A stretch of DNA of 64,000 nt from Brevundimonas lutea (GCF_003704105.1 NZ_QUOQ01000002.1:713313-777312); one strand, 5' to 3'; shown: positions 1 through 8,648, numbered from the stretch's first letter. Numbers and translations: made by a program. The notes: generated from the sequence alone by a model not told the origin.

Positions 1-519
1 CATGTCCCTGAGGTGATGGGCGGTGACATAGGCGTCCGGGAAGGCCCGGTGGGCCGGAAGGCCCCTCTCATGCGCCAGGCCCTCCGGGCGGCGCAGATAG
101 CGCAGCATCTGGTTGGAGAAGCGCGGGAGCTCGGGCCAGAGCCGGAGCGCGCATTTCCAGGTGCAGATCCAGGGCGCGCCCCCCGTGAACCGGGGTCGAC
201 AATAGCGCTGCTCGAAACTGGCCCGATGGGCGGCGAGGGCGATCAGGTCGCCGCCGGGCCGGAGGATACTGTCGGCGGTTTCGCGCCAGAAGGGCGCGTC
301 CTTCACCTGCTCGTCGAGGATGTGGTGGACCGCCATGGTGTCAGCCGAGATGGGACGCCCGGGATTGACGAAGACGGCACCGCACCGGTCCGCGAGACGC
401 CATCCGGAGGGCGTTCGCTCCACGTCCTGCCAGCCGATCTCGCAGACGTCATCCGGCCCGGAACCGGCGGTTTCAAGGTCAACGACCCGGATGAACACGG
501 GCGGCGTCGCCTCAGTCAC
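1..519 (-). CDS. DEDD-type 3'-5' exonuclease, partial (C-terminus off the window)
   Basis: Runs off the left edge; 173 residues are visible. The fold of the DnaQ/RNase T exonuclease family is indicated by Exo I near the N-terminus (VDLETAG, acidic D14 and E16), an Exo II-like AAHRASFEQRY where the usual Asp after Phe is Glu, and an Exo III-like HRAFPDAYVTAHHL that keeps the His and Asp. These enzymes remove 3' nucleotides from DNA or RNA using two metal ions. The GTG start at 519 overlaps the TGA of the upstream 46-residue gene by four bases (GTGA), so the two are probably translationally coupled. The D-to-E change in Exo II is a conservative oddity. The precise substrate cannot be told from this fragment. 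Confidence 0.8.
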   Translation of the reverse strand, partial: MTEATPPVFIRVVDLETAGSGPDDVCEIGWQDVERTPSGWRLADRCGAVFVNPGRPISADTMAVHHILDEQVKDAPFWRETADSILRPGGDLIALAAHRASFEQRYCRPRFTGGAPWICTWKCALRLWPELPRFSNQMLRYLRRPEGLAHERGLPAHRAFPDAYVTAHHLRDM

Positions 520-656
520 CGGCCGGTCTTGCCGCCCTTTTTCCCAAGGATGGCCTGCGCCCTTGAAGACTTCCGCGGATTGCTCTCTCCGTCCTTCTTC
601 GCGGCCGCGTTGGCGCGCTTGGCGGCGTGACTGCCCTTGCCTCGTGTTTCGGCCAT
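516..656 (-). CDS. Small basic protein (46 aa), unknown function
   Basis: A 46-residue Lys/Arg/Ala/Gly-rich protein starting MAETRGKGSH and ending in GKKGGKTGR. A strong ribosome binding site (GGAGGTGAACC) sits directly before its ATG, and its stop overlaps the GTG of the exonuclease gene by four bases, which argues that it is really translated. The composition suggests a nucleic-acid-binding or disordered peptide. I do not recognise a family. The similar small basic proteins just upstream (812-988 and 981-1289) point to a run of such genes here. Confidence 0.6.
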   Translation of the reverse strand: MAETRGKGSHAAKRANAAAKKDGESNPRKSSRAQAILGKKGGKTGR

Positions 657-811
657 GGTTCACCTCCGAAGGATGAACGGTGCGGGCTCAACCCCGTTCC
701 CCGCCGGGACGACTGCGGTCGCGGCGGACCTCGAGAGCATCTTCGGATACGGAAATCCTGTCGCCCCGATGCGTCCAGCGAGGATGATCCGCCGCGCCTG
801 GGATCGGGAAA

Positions 812-988
812 CTACGGGCTGTTCTTGAACGTGGCGCCGATCTCAGTGGCGTCCGGTCCGTCGGGCCCGGCGGAGCGTCTTTCCTCGCGTCCGACCTTCA
901 CAACGTCCTTGTCCGGGGTGGTCGGATCCGGCTTGCCGCCTGGCGAGGCTGCGTTTCGCTTGCGTCCGTCGCTCTGTCGCTCAGCCAT
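812..988 (-). CDS. Small hydrophilic protein (58 aa), unknown function
   Basis: A 58-residue charged, Pro/Gly-rich protein (starts MAERQSDGRK, ends GATFKNSP). Its ATG lies inside the last codons of the preceding 102-residue gene (8-base overlap), the classic spacing for translational coupling. A longer upstream reading in the same frame is antisense-like and runs across the neighbour, so I chose the internal ATG. No family recognised; it is predicted to be unstructured. The call rests on overlap and position only. Confidence 0.5.
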   Translation of the reverse strand: MAERQSDGRKRNAASPGGKPDPTTPDKDVVKVGREERRSAGPDGPDATEIGATFKNSP

Positions 989-1289
989 TCGCCTTTCTCC
1001 TGCGTGTTTCCCAGCCTTTTTTGGCGGCGGCCGATCGATCGGCTTTCGATCGCGCCGACGAGGCGTCGCCGCCTTTGCGGCCGCCCGTCTTGGCGGCGGG
1101 ATGACCGGTGTTCTTGCCTCGGCCGGAGCCGCCCGGCTGTTTACCGCCGCCGTCATCCTTGTTGACGGTGGCCCAGGCGCGGCGTTCGGCTTCTTTTTCC
1201 GACACGCCGCGTTTCTCGTAGCCCTCGGCGATATGATCGGCCTTGCGCTCCTGTTTGTCAGTGTATTTCGACTTGTCTCCGCGAGGCAT
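981..1289 (-). CDS. Small KGG-type basic protein, often annotated 'plasmid stabilization protein'
   Basis: A 102-residue highly charged protein opening MPRGDKSKYTDKQERKADH, followed by a helix (EGYEKRGVSEKEAERRAWA) and a Gly/Lys/Ser-rich tail ending KGWETRRRKANG. This is the typical architecture of small alphaproteobacterial proteins that databases label 'plasmid stabilization protein' without experimental proof. The N-terminal part is a likely helical unit and the rest is low complexity. An AAAGGAA site precedes the ATG. The gene overlaps the 58-residue gene downstream by eight bases. Function is unknown; a stress or nucleoid-binding role is only a guess. Confidence 0.75.
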   Translation of the reverse strand: MPRGDKSKYTDKQERKADHIAEGYEKRGVSEKEAERRAWATVNKDDGGGKQPGGSGRGKNTGHPAAKTGGRKGGDASSARSKADRSAAAKKGWETRRRKANG

Positions 1290-1348
1290 GATGATTTCCT
1301 TTCACGCGGACCAACCCGCTCTGCGTAACCCTGTTCCGCCTATCGCTT

Positions 1349-1495
1349 TCAGAGGCCCTTGGAAGGGTCGTCTCCGGGCGTGTGGGGGTCGACCTGATCA
1401 TCGCGCTTTCGCGATTGAAACTGACCCCAGGCCAGCGCGATGCCCAGAAGGATCGCGCCCCCGAGGACGACAAAGAGCCAGGGGAAGGAATCCAT
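1349..1495 (-). CDS. Single-span membrane microprotein (48 aa)
   Basis: A 48-residue protein starting MDSFPWLFVVLGGAILLGIA, with one clear transmembrane helix (about residues 5-23) followed by a positively charged and then acidic tail (QSRKRDDQVDPHTPGDD). The positive residues after the helix suggest an N-out/C-in orientation. It is small enough to be missed by default gene finding, but the hydrophobic segment with a polar tail is unlikely by chance. No family recognised. Confidence 0.6.
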   Translation of the reverse strand: MDSFPWLFVVLGGAILLGIALAWGQFQSRKRDDQVDPHTPGDDPSKGL

Positions 1496-1609
1496 TGCTT
1501 ACTCTCCATTGAAGATGGGTCAGAGACGTCCCTTGGGCGGCTCGACCCGAGACGGCCTGTCCGGCCCGGTACGCCGGGACCCGGACCCGTTAGTGCTCCA
1601 GAGGAGGGG

Positions 1610-1930
1610 CTAGCGGTCGCCCTTCAGCTGGTCCCGGTTGGCGGCGGCGGTCTTCGGACCCTGGCCTCGCGAGGCTTCGGTGCGCTCGGGCCGATTTACA
1701 TGGTTCCGACCCTGCTGCAGGCCTTCCGCGGCGACCGCATCGCCCTCGTCCATGTCATCGGCCAACTCTCCCGCCGCCGGCGCGGCCACGCTGGCTTGCC
1801 GCCAATCCTGATCGACATACGACCTGGGCTCCCGGGGCGCGGAGGCGTCGGCGCGATCGTTCGGCTGGACCGGATCGGTGGCCTGGTTCTGGGCGGTGGC
1901 GTTGGAACTTGAAACATTCTGGTGCGGCAT
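1610..1930 (-). CDS. Hypothetical protein with a conserved C-terminal GRNH...GQGPKT motif
   Basis: A 106-residue hydrophilic protein. The N-terminal two thirds are Ala/Gln/Asp-rich and look disordered. The C-terminal ~35 residues (LQQGRNHVNRPERTEA, then GQGPKTAAANRDQLKGD) closely match the tail of the 47-residue protein at 6932-7075 in this window, which identifies a small recurring domain. No enzymatic motif is visible. It is unlinked to any operon partner. The recurrence of the motif is the best evidence that this frame is coding. Confidence 0.6.
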   Translation of the reverse strand: MPHQNVSSSNATAQNQATDPVQPNDRADASAPREPRSYVDQDWRQASVAAPAAGELADDMDEGDAVAAEGLQQGRNHVNRPERTEASRGQGPKTAAANRDQLKGDR

Positions 1931-2069
1931 GAGCGTCTCCCTTCAGGGGACGGCAACCGCGGCCCGCCGGTGATGTTCCCTAGCGGTCTGACGATAAGCC
2001 CCCGGCGTCGGGCGAACACAGTCCCGAGCGGCCTCGCGTCCCGAGACGCTTTATCGGCGTCCGGTGTCG

Positions 2070-2603
2070 TCACGCTGGGCCACACGACTCGGCTCGGTCG
2101 AAGTCGAACCTTTCGACCAGCGACCAGGGTCCGCCGCGATAACGCCAGAGCAGCAGGCCCTCGATGACGACGGAGAAGGGCTCGAACGTCATCTGCAGCT
2201 GCGCCAGAACACGGCGGGCGTCTTCCGGACGCACCTTGTTCTGGACCGTGATGTGCGGCCGAAACGGCTGCCGGTCCTGACGTGTCAGCCATTCGCCGAA
2301 TGCGTCCGCCAGCTCATGGCGGAGCTGATCGAGCTCGCCGCCGGCGAGCCTGTAGGCCACCCCCCGACCCAGCGACCAGGGGCCGCGGACCGCGAGAGGA
2401 AGGGAGGGCCGCGATCGGCTGGCCGCGTCCAGCGTTCGCCGGACATGATCTTCCTGGTCATGGGGCAGGGCGTGAAACAGGGTCAGATGCGCCGGGACAA
2501 GGTTCCGCTCACGCGGAAAGTGCGCTTGGCGAAGCGCCTCGAAGCGCGCGAAGGAGCGCTCGTCCAGGGCGGCGGTGACGATCAGGGGCTCAGAACCGGA
2601 CAT
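2070..2603 (-). CDS. 2'-5' RNA ligase family protein (2H phosphoesterase)
   Basis: A 177-residue protein with the two His-x-Thr-x motifs that define the 2H phosphoesterase superfamily: HLTLFHAL near residue 40 and HITVQNKV near residue 117. Each pair lines the active site and acts on 2',3'-cyclic phosphates or 2'-5' phosphodiester bonds in RNA. Bacterial members (LigT/ThpR) are usually 175-200 residues, so the length fits. The gene follows the Mfd-family gene by about 130 bases on the same strand. The physiological substrate is not known for most of the family. Confidence 0.85.
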   Translation of the reverse strand: MSGSEPLIVTAALDERSFARFEALRQAHFPRERNLVPAHLTLFHALPHDQEDHVRRTLDAASRSRPSLPLAVRGPWSLGRGVAYRLAGGELDQLRHELADAFGEWLTRQDRQPFRPHITVQNKVRPEDARRVLAQLQMTFEPFSVVIEGLLLWRYRGGPWSLVERFDFDRAESCGPA

Positions 2604-2734
2604 GGAGCGAGCTCAGAGCGCAGATTCCGACAAAGGCTGCGCGGAGGGTGGACCCCGCATTCCAGGCGCGCGTCCCGCACCGGAGGGCGACGCTCGGGCG
2701 CCCGCAGGCTCTCCGACCGGCGCGGGATGTTGGT

Positions 2735-5700
2735 TCAGGCGGCAAGGTCGGCCAGGGCGGCGGTGAGGAAGGCGTGGTCGTGTTCGACGTTGCTGGACGC
2801 CTCGAAGATGAGACGGTCGTCCGCCCAGCGTCGTGCGCCCGTGTCCGGCAGCCGGGGACGCAGGACCTTGGCGCGTGCGGCTGACAGGGTGAAGGCGGTA
2901 GCCTTGGGGCCGGTCGAGATCTTGGTGACGCCGGCTTCGGCGGCCAGGGCCGACAGGCGCGTGGCCGCGATCAGGGTCGTGACGGGCGGGGGTGGCGGGC
3001 CGAACCGGTCGCCGACCTCGTCCTCCAACGCATCGACCTCCGCCGAGGAGACGACGCGGGCCAGGCGCGCATAGAGATTGATGCGCATCGTGGCGTCGGG
3101 AATGAAGTCCTCGGGCAGATAGGCCGTGTCTCCGATGCGCGGGGGCGACAGATCGGGCGGAAGCTCTTCGCCACGGGCTGTGCGCACCGCGCGCTCGAGG
3201 ACGCGCTGATACAGGCTGGCGCCAATGAGCTTCATATGGCCGGCCTGTTCGTCGCCGACCAGGTCGCCGCCGCCCCGCAGGTCGAGATCCCGGGCGCTGA
3301 GGGCGAAACCCGAGCCCAGCCGGTCGAAGGCCTCGAGCGCCCCGAGACGGGCCCGTGTCGCGTCGGCGAGGTCGTCGTCCGGCTCGGTGACCAGATAGGC
3401 GAAGCCCTGGGCCCGGCCGCGTCCGATGCGTCCGCGCAGCTGGTGCAGCTGTGTCAGGCCGAAGCGATCCGGACGCCAGACCACCAAGGTGTTGGCGCGC
3501 GGCACGTCCAGACCGCTTTCGATGATGTTGGTGGCCAGGAGGATGTCGCCCCGGCCCTCGGCGAAGGAGACCATGGCCTCGTCAACCTCCGCGGCCGGCA
3601 TTTTGCCGTGGGCCGCGACCACGCTCAGTTCCGGTACGAGCGCTTCGAGTCGGTCGCGCATCGGCTCGAGGTCCTCGATGCGCGGGCAGACGACGAAGGT
3701 CTGCCCACCGCGGCGCTTTTCGCGCAGCAGGGCGGTCCGCAGGGAGGCGGCGTCGTAGTCGGTCAGGGCCGTGCGGATGGGCCGGCGTCGCGCCGGAGGG
3801 CTGGCGATCACGCTGACCTCGGTCAGCCCGACCAAGGCCGCCTGCAGGGTTCGCGGTATGGGGGTGGCGGTCAGGGTCAGGGCATGGTCGGCCCGGGACC
3901 GCAGCGCATCCTTGATCTTCGATCCGAACCGCTGCTCCTCGTCGATGATGACCAGGCCGAGGTCGGCGAAGGCCACCGTATCGGCCGCGAGCGCATGGGT
4001 GCCGACCACGATGCGGATGGACCCGTCGGCCAGGCCGGCCCTGACGGCCGAGGTCTCCGCGCCGTCGACCAGCCGCGAGAGATGGGCCACCGGGAGGCCG
4101 GTGTCGCGGAAGCGACGGACGAAGGTCTCATGGTGCTGGCGGGCCAGGACCGTCGTCGGAGCCACGACGGCCACCTGACGACCGCTGAGCGCCACGGCGG
4201 CGGCGGCGCGCAGGGCGACCTCGGTCTTGCCGAAGCCGACGTCGCCGCAGATCAACCGGCTCATCGGCCGGCCGCTCGCCAGATCCTCGAGCACGGCGCC
4301 GATGGCCGTGGCCTGATCCGCGGACTCCGGGTAGGGGAAGCGCGCCACAAAGGCGGCATAGGCCTGGCGCGGGGGGACGATGGGCGCGGCCTCGGCCTTC
4401 GCCTTTTCCGCAGCCAGGGCGACGAGGCGTGCGGCGGTCTGGTCGATCTGCGCGCTCACCTCGGCGCGTCGCTTGCGCCAGGCGTCCGACCCGAGCCTGT
4501 CGAGCGTCACGGCGTCGGGCTCCGACCCGTAACGCCAGATGCGGTCGAACTCCTCCACGGGCGCCAGTATGGTCGCGCCGCCGTGGTATTCGAGGCGCAG
4601 GACGTCGCGCTCCAGGTCGTCGATCTCGATCCGCTCGAGCGCCTGAAGGACGCCCAGGCCGTGATCCTCGTGGATGACCACATCGCCGACGCGCAGCTCG
4701 GGCTCGCCGATCAAGCTTCGGCCGGGCGAACGGGTCTGCGCCACCCGGCCGCCCAGCGCGTCGGTGGCGGTGAGGAGGGTCAGGCCTGTCTGCGGATCGT
4801 CGAACCCCGAGCCGGGATCGGCCACGACGGTGAACAATCGGCCGGGGAGGGCGTCCGCGACCTCGCTCCAGGTGGCCAGGGGGTCCGGCGTCTCCATCGC
4901 GTGCCGCTTCAGAAAACGGCCGATCAGCCGAAGCTCGGCTTCGGTGGCGGCGAAGACCACCCGGCGGCCCGCGTTACACTTGTCCTCGACATACTGGCGC
5001 AGCGCCCGACCCGGATGGCGCTCCATGGCGAAGATCGGTGAGGGCGCGGCGTCGTCGAGATTCTCGATCGGGCTCGCCCTGGCCAAGACCGCCTCGACCT
5101 CATCGGCCGTCAGATAGAGGCCGGACGGGCCGAGCGGCGCGCCGCCGTTGCTGAAGGCCAGGGCCGTCGCATGGGCGTCCGCGATCTGGTCCAGGACGCC
5201 TCGGCAGCGATCCCCGGTCTCCGCCTCGACCAGGATCGCGGCGCCCTCGACCAGGGTGAAGAGGCTATCCAAAGGACCGGCGATTTTTCCCATCCGGTGT
5301 TCGCATCCGACCTCCCGCGGCTCCTCGTCGGGCAGGTGGAGTTCGGAGGCCCCTCGCAGGGTCAGGGCGTCGAGCTCGTCTTCGGATCGTTGGGACAGCG
5401 GATCGAACCATCGCAGCGAGTCGATCCGCCCGTCGGCCAGGACGAGGCGGACCGGTTGCTGTTCCGCGGCCGGGTAGATGTCGATGACTTCGCCGAGGAA
5501 GGCGATCTCGCCGGGTTCGTCGATCCGGTCGTCGACCACATAGCCGGTCCGGCGGGAGAAGGCTTCGAGCGCCTCGCGGTCCAGCGTCGCGCCCACCGTC
5601 AGATCGAAGGCCGCCGACCACGCGGCGGGCGGCGGCACGCGCTGGAGCGCCGCTTCCGGGGAGGTGATGAGTAGCTTGCGCCCTATCGGGTCCGCGAGGC

Positions 5701-6031
5701 GGTCCAGCACCGCGAGACGACGCCCCTGGCTCTCGCGCGAGGGGGACGCGTGGTCATAGGGCAGGCAGTCCCAGGGTGGCAGCACCAGGACCTCGAGGGT
5801 CGGGTCCGCCATGCCGGCGAGGGCGCGGCCGATTTCGTCAGCCCGCGCCTCGCTGGTCGTCAGCATGAGCGTCAGCCCCTTGCCCGGCCGGGCGGCGAGG
5901 CGCGAGGCGATCAAGGCCGGACTGACCTTGATCGCCCGTCGCGGCGAACGGCCGTCGTCCGGCAGGGGCCCACCGACGAGTGGCGTGGGGCCGAGAACGT
6001 CGCCGGCGGCTGCCTGAACGGTATCAGACAA
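2735..6031 (-). CDS. mfd: Mfd-family transcription-repair coupling factor (SF2 translocase)
   Basis: A protein of about 1098 residues. Mfd displaces RNA polymerase stalled at DNA lesions and recruits UvrA. The order of parts is: UvrB-like N-terminal module (LPPWDCLPYDHASPSRE), CarD-like polymerase-interaction domain (GDVVIHEDHGLGVL), SF2 motor with Walker A (GDVGFGKTEVALRAA), DEEQRFG and LTATPIPRTLQ, then the RGRIGRGRAQG region and a C-terminal TRCF domain. I chose the TTG at 6031, which follows GGAGG by nine bases, over an upstream in-frame ATG at 6106 that adds a low-complexity stretch. It is a little shorter than the usual ~1150 residues, and the polymerase-interaction segment is divergent (ATILAPVEEFDRI), so it could be a second, Mfd-like paralogue rather than the housekeeping copy. 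Confidence 0.9.
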   Translation of the reverse strand: MSDTVQAAAGDVLGPTPLVGGPLPDDGRSPRRAIKVSPALIASRLAARPGKGLTLMLTTSEARADEIGRALAGMADPTLEVLVLPPWDCLPYDHASPSRESQGRRLAVLDRLADPIGRKLLITSPEAALQRVPPPAAWSAAFDLTVGATLDREALEAFSRRTGYVVDDRIDEPGEIAFLGEVIDIYPAAEQQPVRLVLADGRIDSLRWFDPLSQRSEDELDALTLRGASELHLPDEEPREVGCEHRMGKIAGPLDSLFTLVEGAAILVEAETGDRCRGVLDQIADAHATALAFSNGGAPLGPSGLYLTADEVEAVLARASPIENLDDAAPSPIFAMERHPGRALRQYVEDKCNAGRRVVFAATEAELRLIGRFLKRHAMETPDPLATWSEVADALPGRLFTVVADPGSGFDDPQTGLTLLTATDALGGRVAQTRSPGRSLIGEPELRVGDVVIHEDHGLGVLQALERIEIDDLERDVLRLEYHGGATILAPVEEFDRIWRYGSEPDAVTLDRLGSDAWRKRRAEVSAQIDQTAARLVALAAEKAKAEAAPIVPPRQAYAAFVARFPYPESADQATAIGAVLEDLASGRPMSRLICGDVGFGKTEVALRAAAAVALSGRQVAVVAPTTVLARQHHETFVRRFRDTGLPVAHLSRLVDGAETSAVRAGLADGSIRIVVGTHALAADTVAFADLGLVIIDEEQRFGSKIKDALRSRADHALTLTATPIPRTLQAALVGLTEVSVIASPPARRRPIRTALTDYDAASLRTALLREKRRGGQTFVVCPRIEDLEPMRDRLEALVPELSVVAAHGKMPAAEVDEAMVSFAEGRGDILLATNIIESGLDVPRANTLVVWRPDRFGLTQLHQLRGRIGRGRAQGFAYLVTEPDDDLADATRARLGALEAFDRLGSGFALSARDLDLRGGGDLVGDEQAGHMKLIGASLYQRVLERAVRTARGEELPPDLSPPRIGDTAYLPEDFIPDATMRINLYARLARVVSSAEVDALEDEVGDRFGPPPPPVTTLIAATRLSALAAEAGVTKISTGPKATAFTLSAARAKVLRPRLPDTGARRWADDRLIFEASSNVEHDHAFLTAALADLAA

Positions 6032-6578
6032 GGATGCGCGCCTCCGGCTGGGGGCCGCGCCGCCGGGCTGAGCCGGGCGCCACGGAGCGGTCGGCTGGCG
6101 ACCCAACGGAAGCTGTGCCGCAGGGTGATGTCTTCGCGCGGGCCATGGGATGAGCCTTCATGTCTGGAACCGCGTAAACCGTCAGGTCGGCCGGTGCCCG
6201 CGCTCCGTCCGCCAATCCGTCGCGAAGCCGGCAGTTCCTATGTCCTCTTGACGACGAAGGGGGCGGCGACGAAGCGTGGTTCGACCCGCCCCTTGTGCGA
6301 TGACTGCGGGCTCAGCGTCTAAGCCGCGCAGATCTCGTGCACATCAAAATGCCGCAAGATGGCGGCGTCTCGGCATCGACGGAAGATCAGGTCGTCGGAT
6401 AGGTGAGTAGATCCCGCCGCCCGAGCATAGACCCCGTCGCTATGACCAGACACCCCGTATTCGCCCGCAGCCGTACGGGCTTTCCGGGCGGCGACGACCC
6501 AGCGGCCTAGTCACCCCGGGCCAGCGACGCATATTCCCGAAGTCCGGCGTTGTGTGGCAGATCCCTAGGGAGGGCGCT
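6032..6578. other. Non-coding stretch upstream of mfd
   Basis: About 550 bases without a convincing gene. Short open frames occur on both strands (for example one on the minus strand ending at about 6320 and a plus-strand frame ending at 6322), but none has a good ribosome binding site or a recognisable protein sequence. It should hold the mfd promoter. Confidence 0.5.
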
Positions 6579-6764
6579 CTACCAGCACTTCACGCGCGAA
6601 GGCCTGCCGGCGCGAACAGGCTGGTCATCGTCGACGTTGGCAGGGCGGGTGGCGCCGGCCAGGCCGAGCAGCAGGCGCCGGCCGCTCGCGCCATCGGCCA
6701 GCTGCGTCAGGGCGGCGAGCAATTCGATGCGCGCGGCCGCGTAGGTAAGGCCGCCGAACGCCAC
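6579..6764 (-). CDS. Possible small protein or gene remnant, unknown
   Basis: From a GTG at 6764 this frame gives 61 residues with a helical, Ala/Leu-rich start (VAFGGLTYAAARIELLAALT). The same frame stays open upstream to beyond 6900 and reads as protein-like (DGVEAGDELWEKAEGPLPS), but there is no ATG or good ribosome binding site there. It may be a short gene with an unusual start or the 3' end of a decayed one. No family recognised. Confidence 0.3.
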   Translation of the reverse strand: MAFGGLTYAAARIELLAALTQLADGASGRRLLLGLAGATRPANVDDDQPVRAGRPSRVKCW

Positions 6765-6931
6765 CGACAGATAGAGGGAGGGCAGCGGACCCTCGGCCTT
6801 CTCCCAAAGCTCGTCGCCGGCTTCGACGCCGTCCTGGTGACGGAACGGGACCGGGTCAGGTGCAGGCGACGCTGACGCCGCTCTCGCCTCCGCCGGCGCC
6901 TGGCCCGGGGGAGAGTGACGCTGGCGCTGCG

Positions 6932-7075
6932 CTAGTGCGCGCCCTCCAGCCGCTCGCGGGTTGCCTGAACTGTCTTGGGGCCCTGGCCGCTCGCCGCGTC
7001 GGTTCTTTGGGGCCGGCTGGCGTGGTTCCGGCCCTGCTGCGCACCGCCGTCAGAAGATCCGCAATCGGTCGTCAC
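6932..7075 (-). CDS. 47-residue protein with GRNH...GQGPKT motif, coupled to Hpt gene
   Basis: The GTG at 7075 overlaps the TGA of the Hpt gene by four bases (GTGA), so translation is probably coupled. Nearly the whole protein is the motif shared with the C-terminus of the gene at 1610-1930: AQQGRNHASRPQRTD followed by GQGPKTVQATRERLEGAH. It therefore seems to be a free-standing copy of that small domain. Being tied to a histidine phosphotransfer protein suggests a role near phosphorelay signalling, but this is inference from position alone. Confidence 0.6.
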   Translation of the reverse strand: MTTDCGSSDGGAQQGRNHASRPQRTDAASGQGPKTVQATRERLEGAH

Positions 7076-7323
7076 AGGCTGGAGAGGGCTTCGAGGAGCT
7101 CGGCCAGGTCGAGGGACGTCGGACGGGCGCCGTCCGCGATGGCGCCATCCAGTCGACCCGCGATCTCGCCGAGCTGCGTGTAGCCGAAGACCCCGGAGAC
7201 GCCCGCCAGTCGGTGAATGAGGTGAGCGACGTCCTCGTCCGAAACAGGCGTAATGAGGCGCGCCCTGTCCTGGCGGCACCGCGCGATGAACTGCTCACGC
7301 AGAGGCTGGAGCGGATCGGTCAT
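7072..7323 (-). CDS. Histidine phosphotransfer (Hpt) domain protein
   Basis: An 83-residue four-helix Hpt protein. The phosphorylatable histidine is in HRLAGVSGVFGY (His at about residue 37), matching the H-x-LAG-x-x-x-x-FG signature of Hpt domains. Such proteins pass phosphate between response-regulator receiver domains in multistep phosphorelays in the cytoplasm. No kinase or receiver gene lies next to it, so it must work with distant partners. Its stop codon overlaps the start of the 47-residue gene downstream. Length is typical for a stand-alone Hpt. Confidence 0.8.
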   Translation of the reverse strand: MTDPLQPLREQFIARCRQDRARLITPVSDEDVAHLIHRLAGVSGVFGYTQLGEIAGRLDGAIADGARPTSLDLAELLEALSSL

Positions 7324-7399
7324 CGGGCGCGTCCGAAAGAGATCGACGACGGGAGCGCCGGGCGGCCGGGCGCGCCGGCGGCGCCGCGCGACCGGGCTG

Positions 7400-8539
7400 T
7401 CACGTGGCCGCTCCGCCGCCGGTGGGGCCGAAACCGCGGCGCGTCATGGTTCCCCAGGACTGGCTTTTCCTGAGGTACTGCCAGACGCCGCGAAGCCGCC
7501 ACAGATTGTTGATCTGGCGGTAGCCGAAGTTCTCCAGCACGGCCATCGCGGTCAGAAGGACAAGATGGCGGGCGCGCGGGAAGCGCCGCAATTCCGATTC
7601 CTCCAGGGCCAGGGCGCCTACCGAGATCACGACGCCGAAGGTGAAACTGACGGCCAGGAAGGCCAGCAGATAGTCGGTGGACAGGACGCCGGCCGCCCAG
7701 AAGGCGGGGATGAGCAGGTAGCCGAGCAGTTCGATGATGGGGCCGAGGACGTCGACGAGCAGGATGTAGCCGAAGCCGACGAAACCGACGCGGCCGTATC
7801 GCGGCTTCACCAGCATGTCCCGGTGACGCTCGAAGGTCTCCAGGGCGCCCCGATGCCATCGCGCGCGCTGGCGACCGAGGACGCGGAAACTCTCCGGCGC
7901 TTCGGTCCAGCAGACCGGTTCGGGTACGAAGGCGACCCGGTAGGGCTGGCGCTTGTCGCGCATGAGCCGGTGCAGCTTGACGACGAGCTCCATGTCCTCG
8001 CCGACCGTGCCATGGGTGTAGCCGCCGACCTCGATGACCCGGGCGCGCCGGAACAGCCCGAAGGCGCCGGAGATGATGGTCAGGGCGTTGATGCGGCTCC
8101 AGGCCAGGCGCGCCATCAGGAAGGCGCGGAGATATTCGACCGTCTGGAGCAGCGCCAGCAGATTGCGCGGAGGGCGGACCTCGACCACTCGGCCGTGGGA
8201 GATGACGCAGCCGTTGGCGATGCGGACGGTGCCCCCGACCGCGACGGTGCGCTCCGGGTCCTCCACGAACGGCCTGACGGCTCTGAGCAGGGCGTCCGGC
8301 TCCAGCAGGGAGTCGGCGTCCATGGAGCAGAAGATGGGCGCGCGGGACACGTTGACACCCGCGTTGAGGGCGTCGGCCTTACCGCCGTTCTCCTTGTCGA
8401 TCACGATCAGGCGCGGCTGATGGGTGGCGGTATAGATTCCCCGGATGGGGGCATGGGCGATGGCCAGGTCGTAGTGCCGCTGGGCCGGCCTGAGCTCGAA
8501 GGTGTCGATGAGCACCTGCAGGGTCCGGTCGCTCGATCC
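7400..8539 (-). pseudogene. GT2 family glycosyltransferase, 5'-truncated
   Basis: The frame encodes most of a membrane GT2 enzyme of the cellulose synthase/poly-GlcNAc synthase type: NDGSSDRT at the extreme N-terminus, KENGGKADALNAG, the metal-binding SMDADS, the acceptor GEDMEL, the QRARW processivity motif and about three C-terminal transmembrane helices. What is missing is the start of the fold, the first ~50-100 residues with the nucleotide-binding V-x-x-P-x-x-NE strand and the usual N-terminal membrane helix. Reading back from 8539 in any frame does not recover it. The first usable start (GTG at 8515) lies inside the domain. I infer a deletion or rearrangement that removed the 5' end, so activity is doubtful although the rest is intact. 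Confidence 0.7.
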
Positions 8540-8613
8540 ATCGTTGCAACGGCGCGCGGACCGACAGCCAGGGAAGAATGCCCTGCTTGTCCGGGTGGAA
8601 GGTCGGAGCCGAA

Positions 8614-8645
8614 GAGCGCCTGGGGTGGAGGCCCCCCAGGCGCTC
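8614..8645. terminator. 12-bp perfect hairpin, terminator-like
   Basis: Arms GAGCGCCTGGGG (8614-8625) and CCCCAGGCGCTC (8634-8645) with an 8-base loop form a perfect 12-bp GC stem. It sits just past the end of the decayed dioxygenase gene (minus strand) and before the truncated glycosyltransferase. No run of T follows on either strand, so intrinsic termination would be weak; it may be the former terminator of the dioxygenase gene. Confidence 0.45.
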
Positions 8646-8648
8646 CCG

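Noticed and set aside
3236..5041. A 601-residue plus-strand open frame opposite mfd
   Set aside because: It lies wholly antisense to a clear Mfd domain string and reads as an acidic/Gly repeat typical of GC-rich shadows.
6215..6322. A short plus-strand peptide ending RPLCDDCGLSV that looks like half of a zinc ribbon
   Set aside because: No start with a ribosome site and only one CxxC; left as non-coding.
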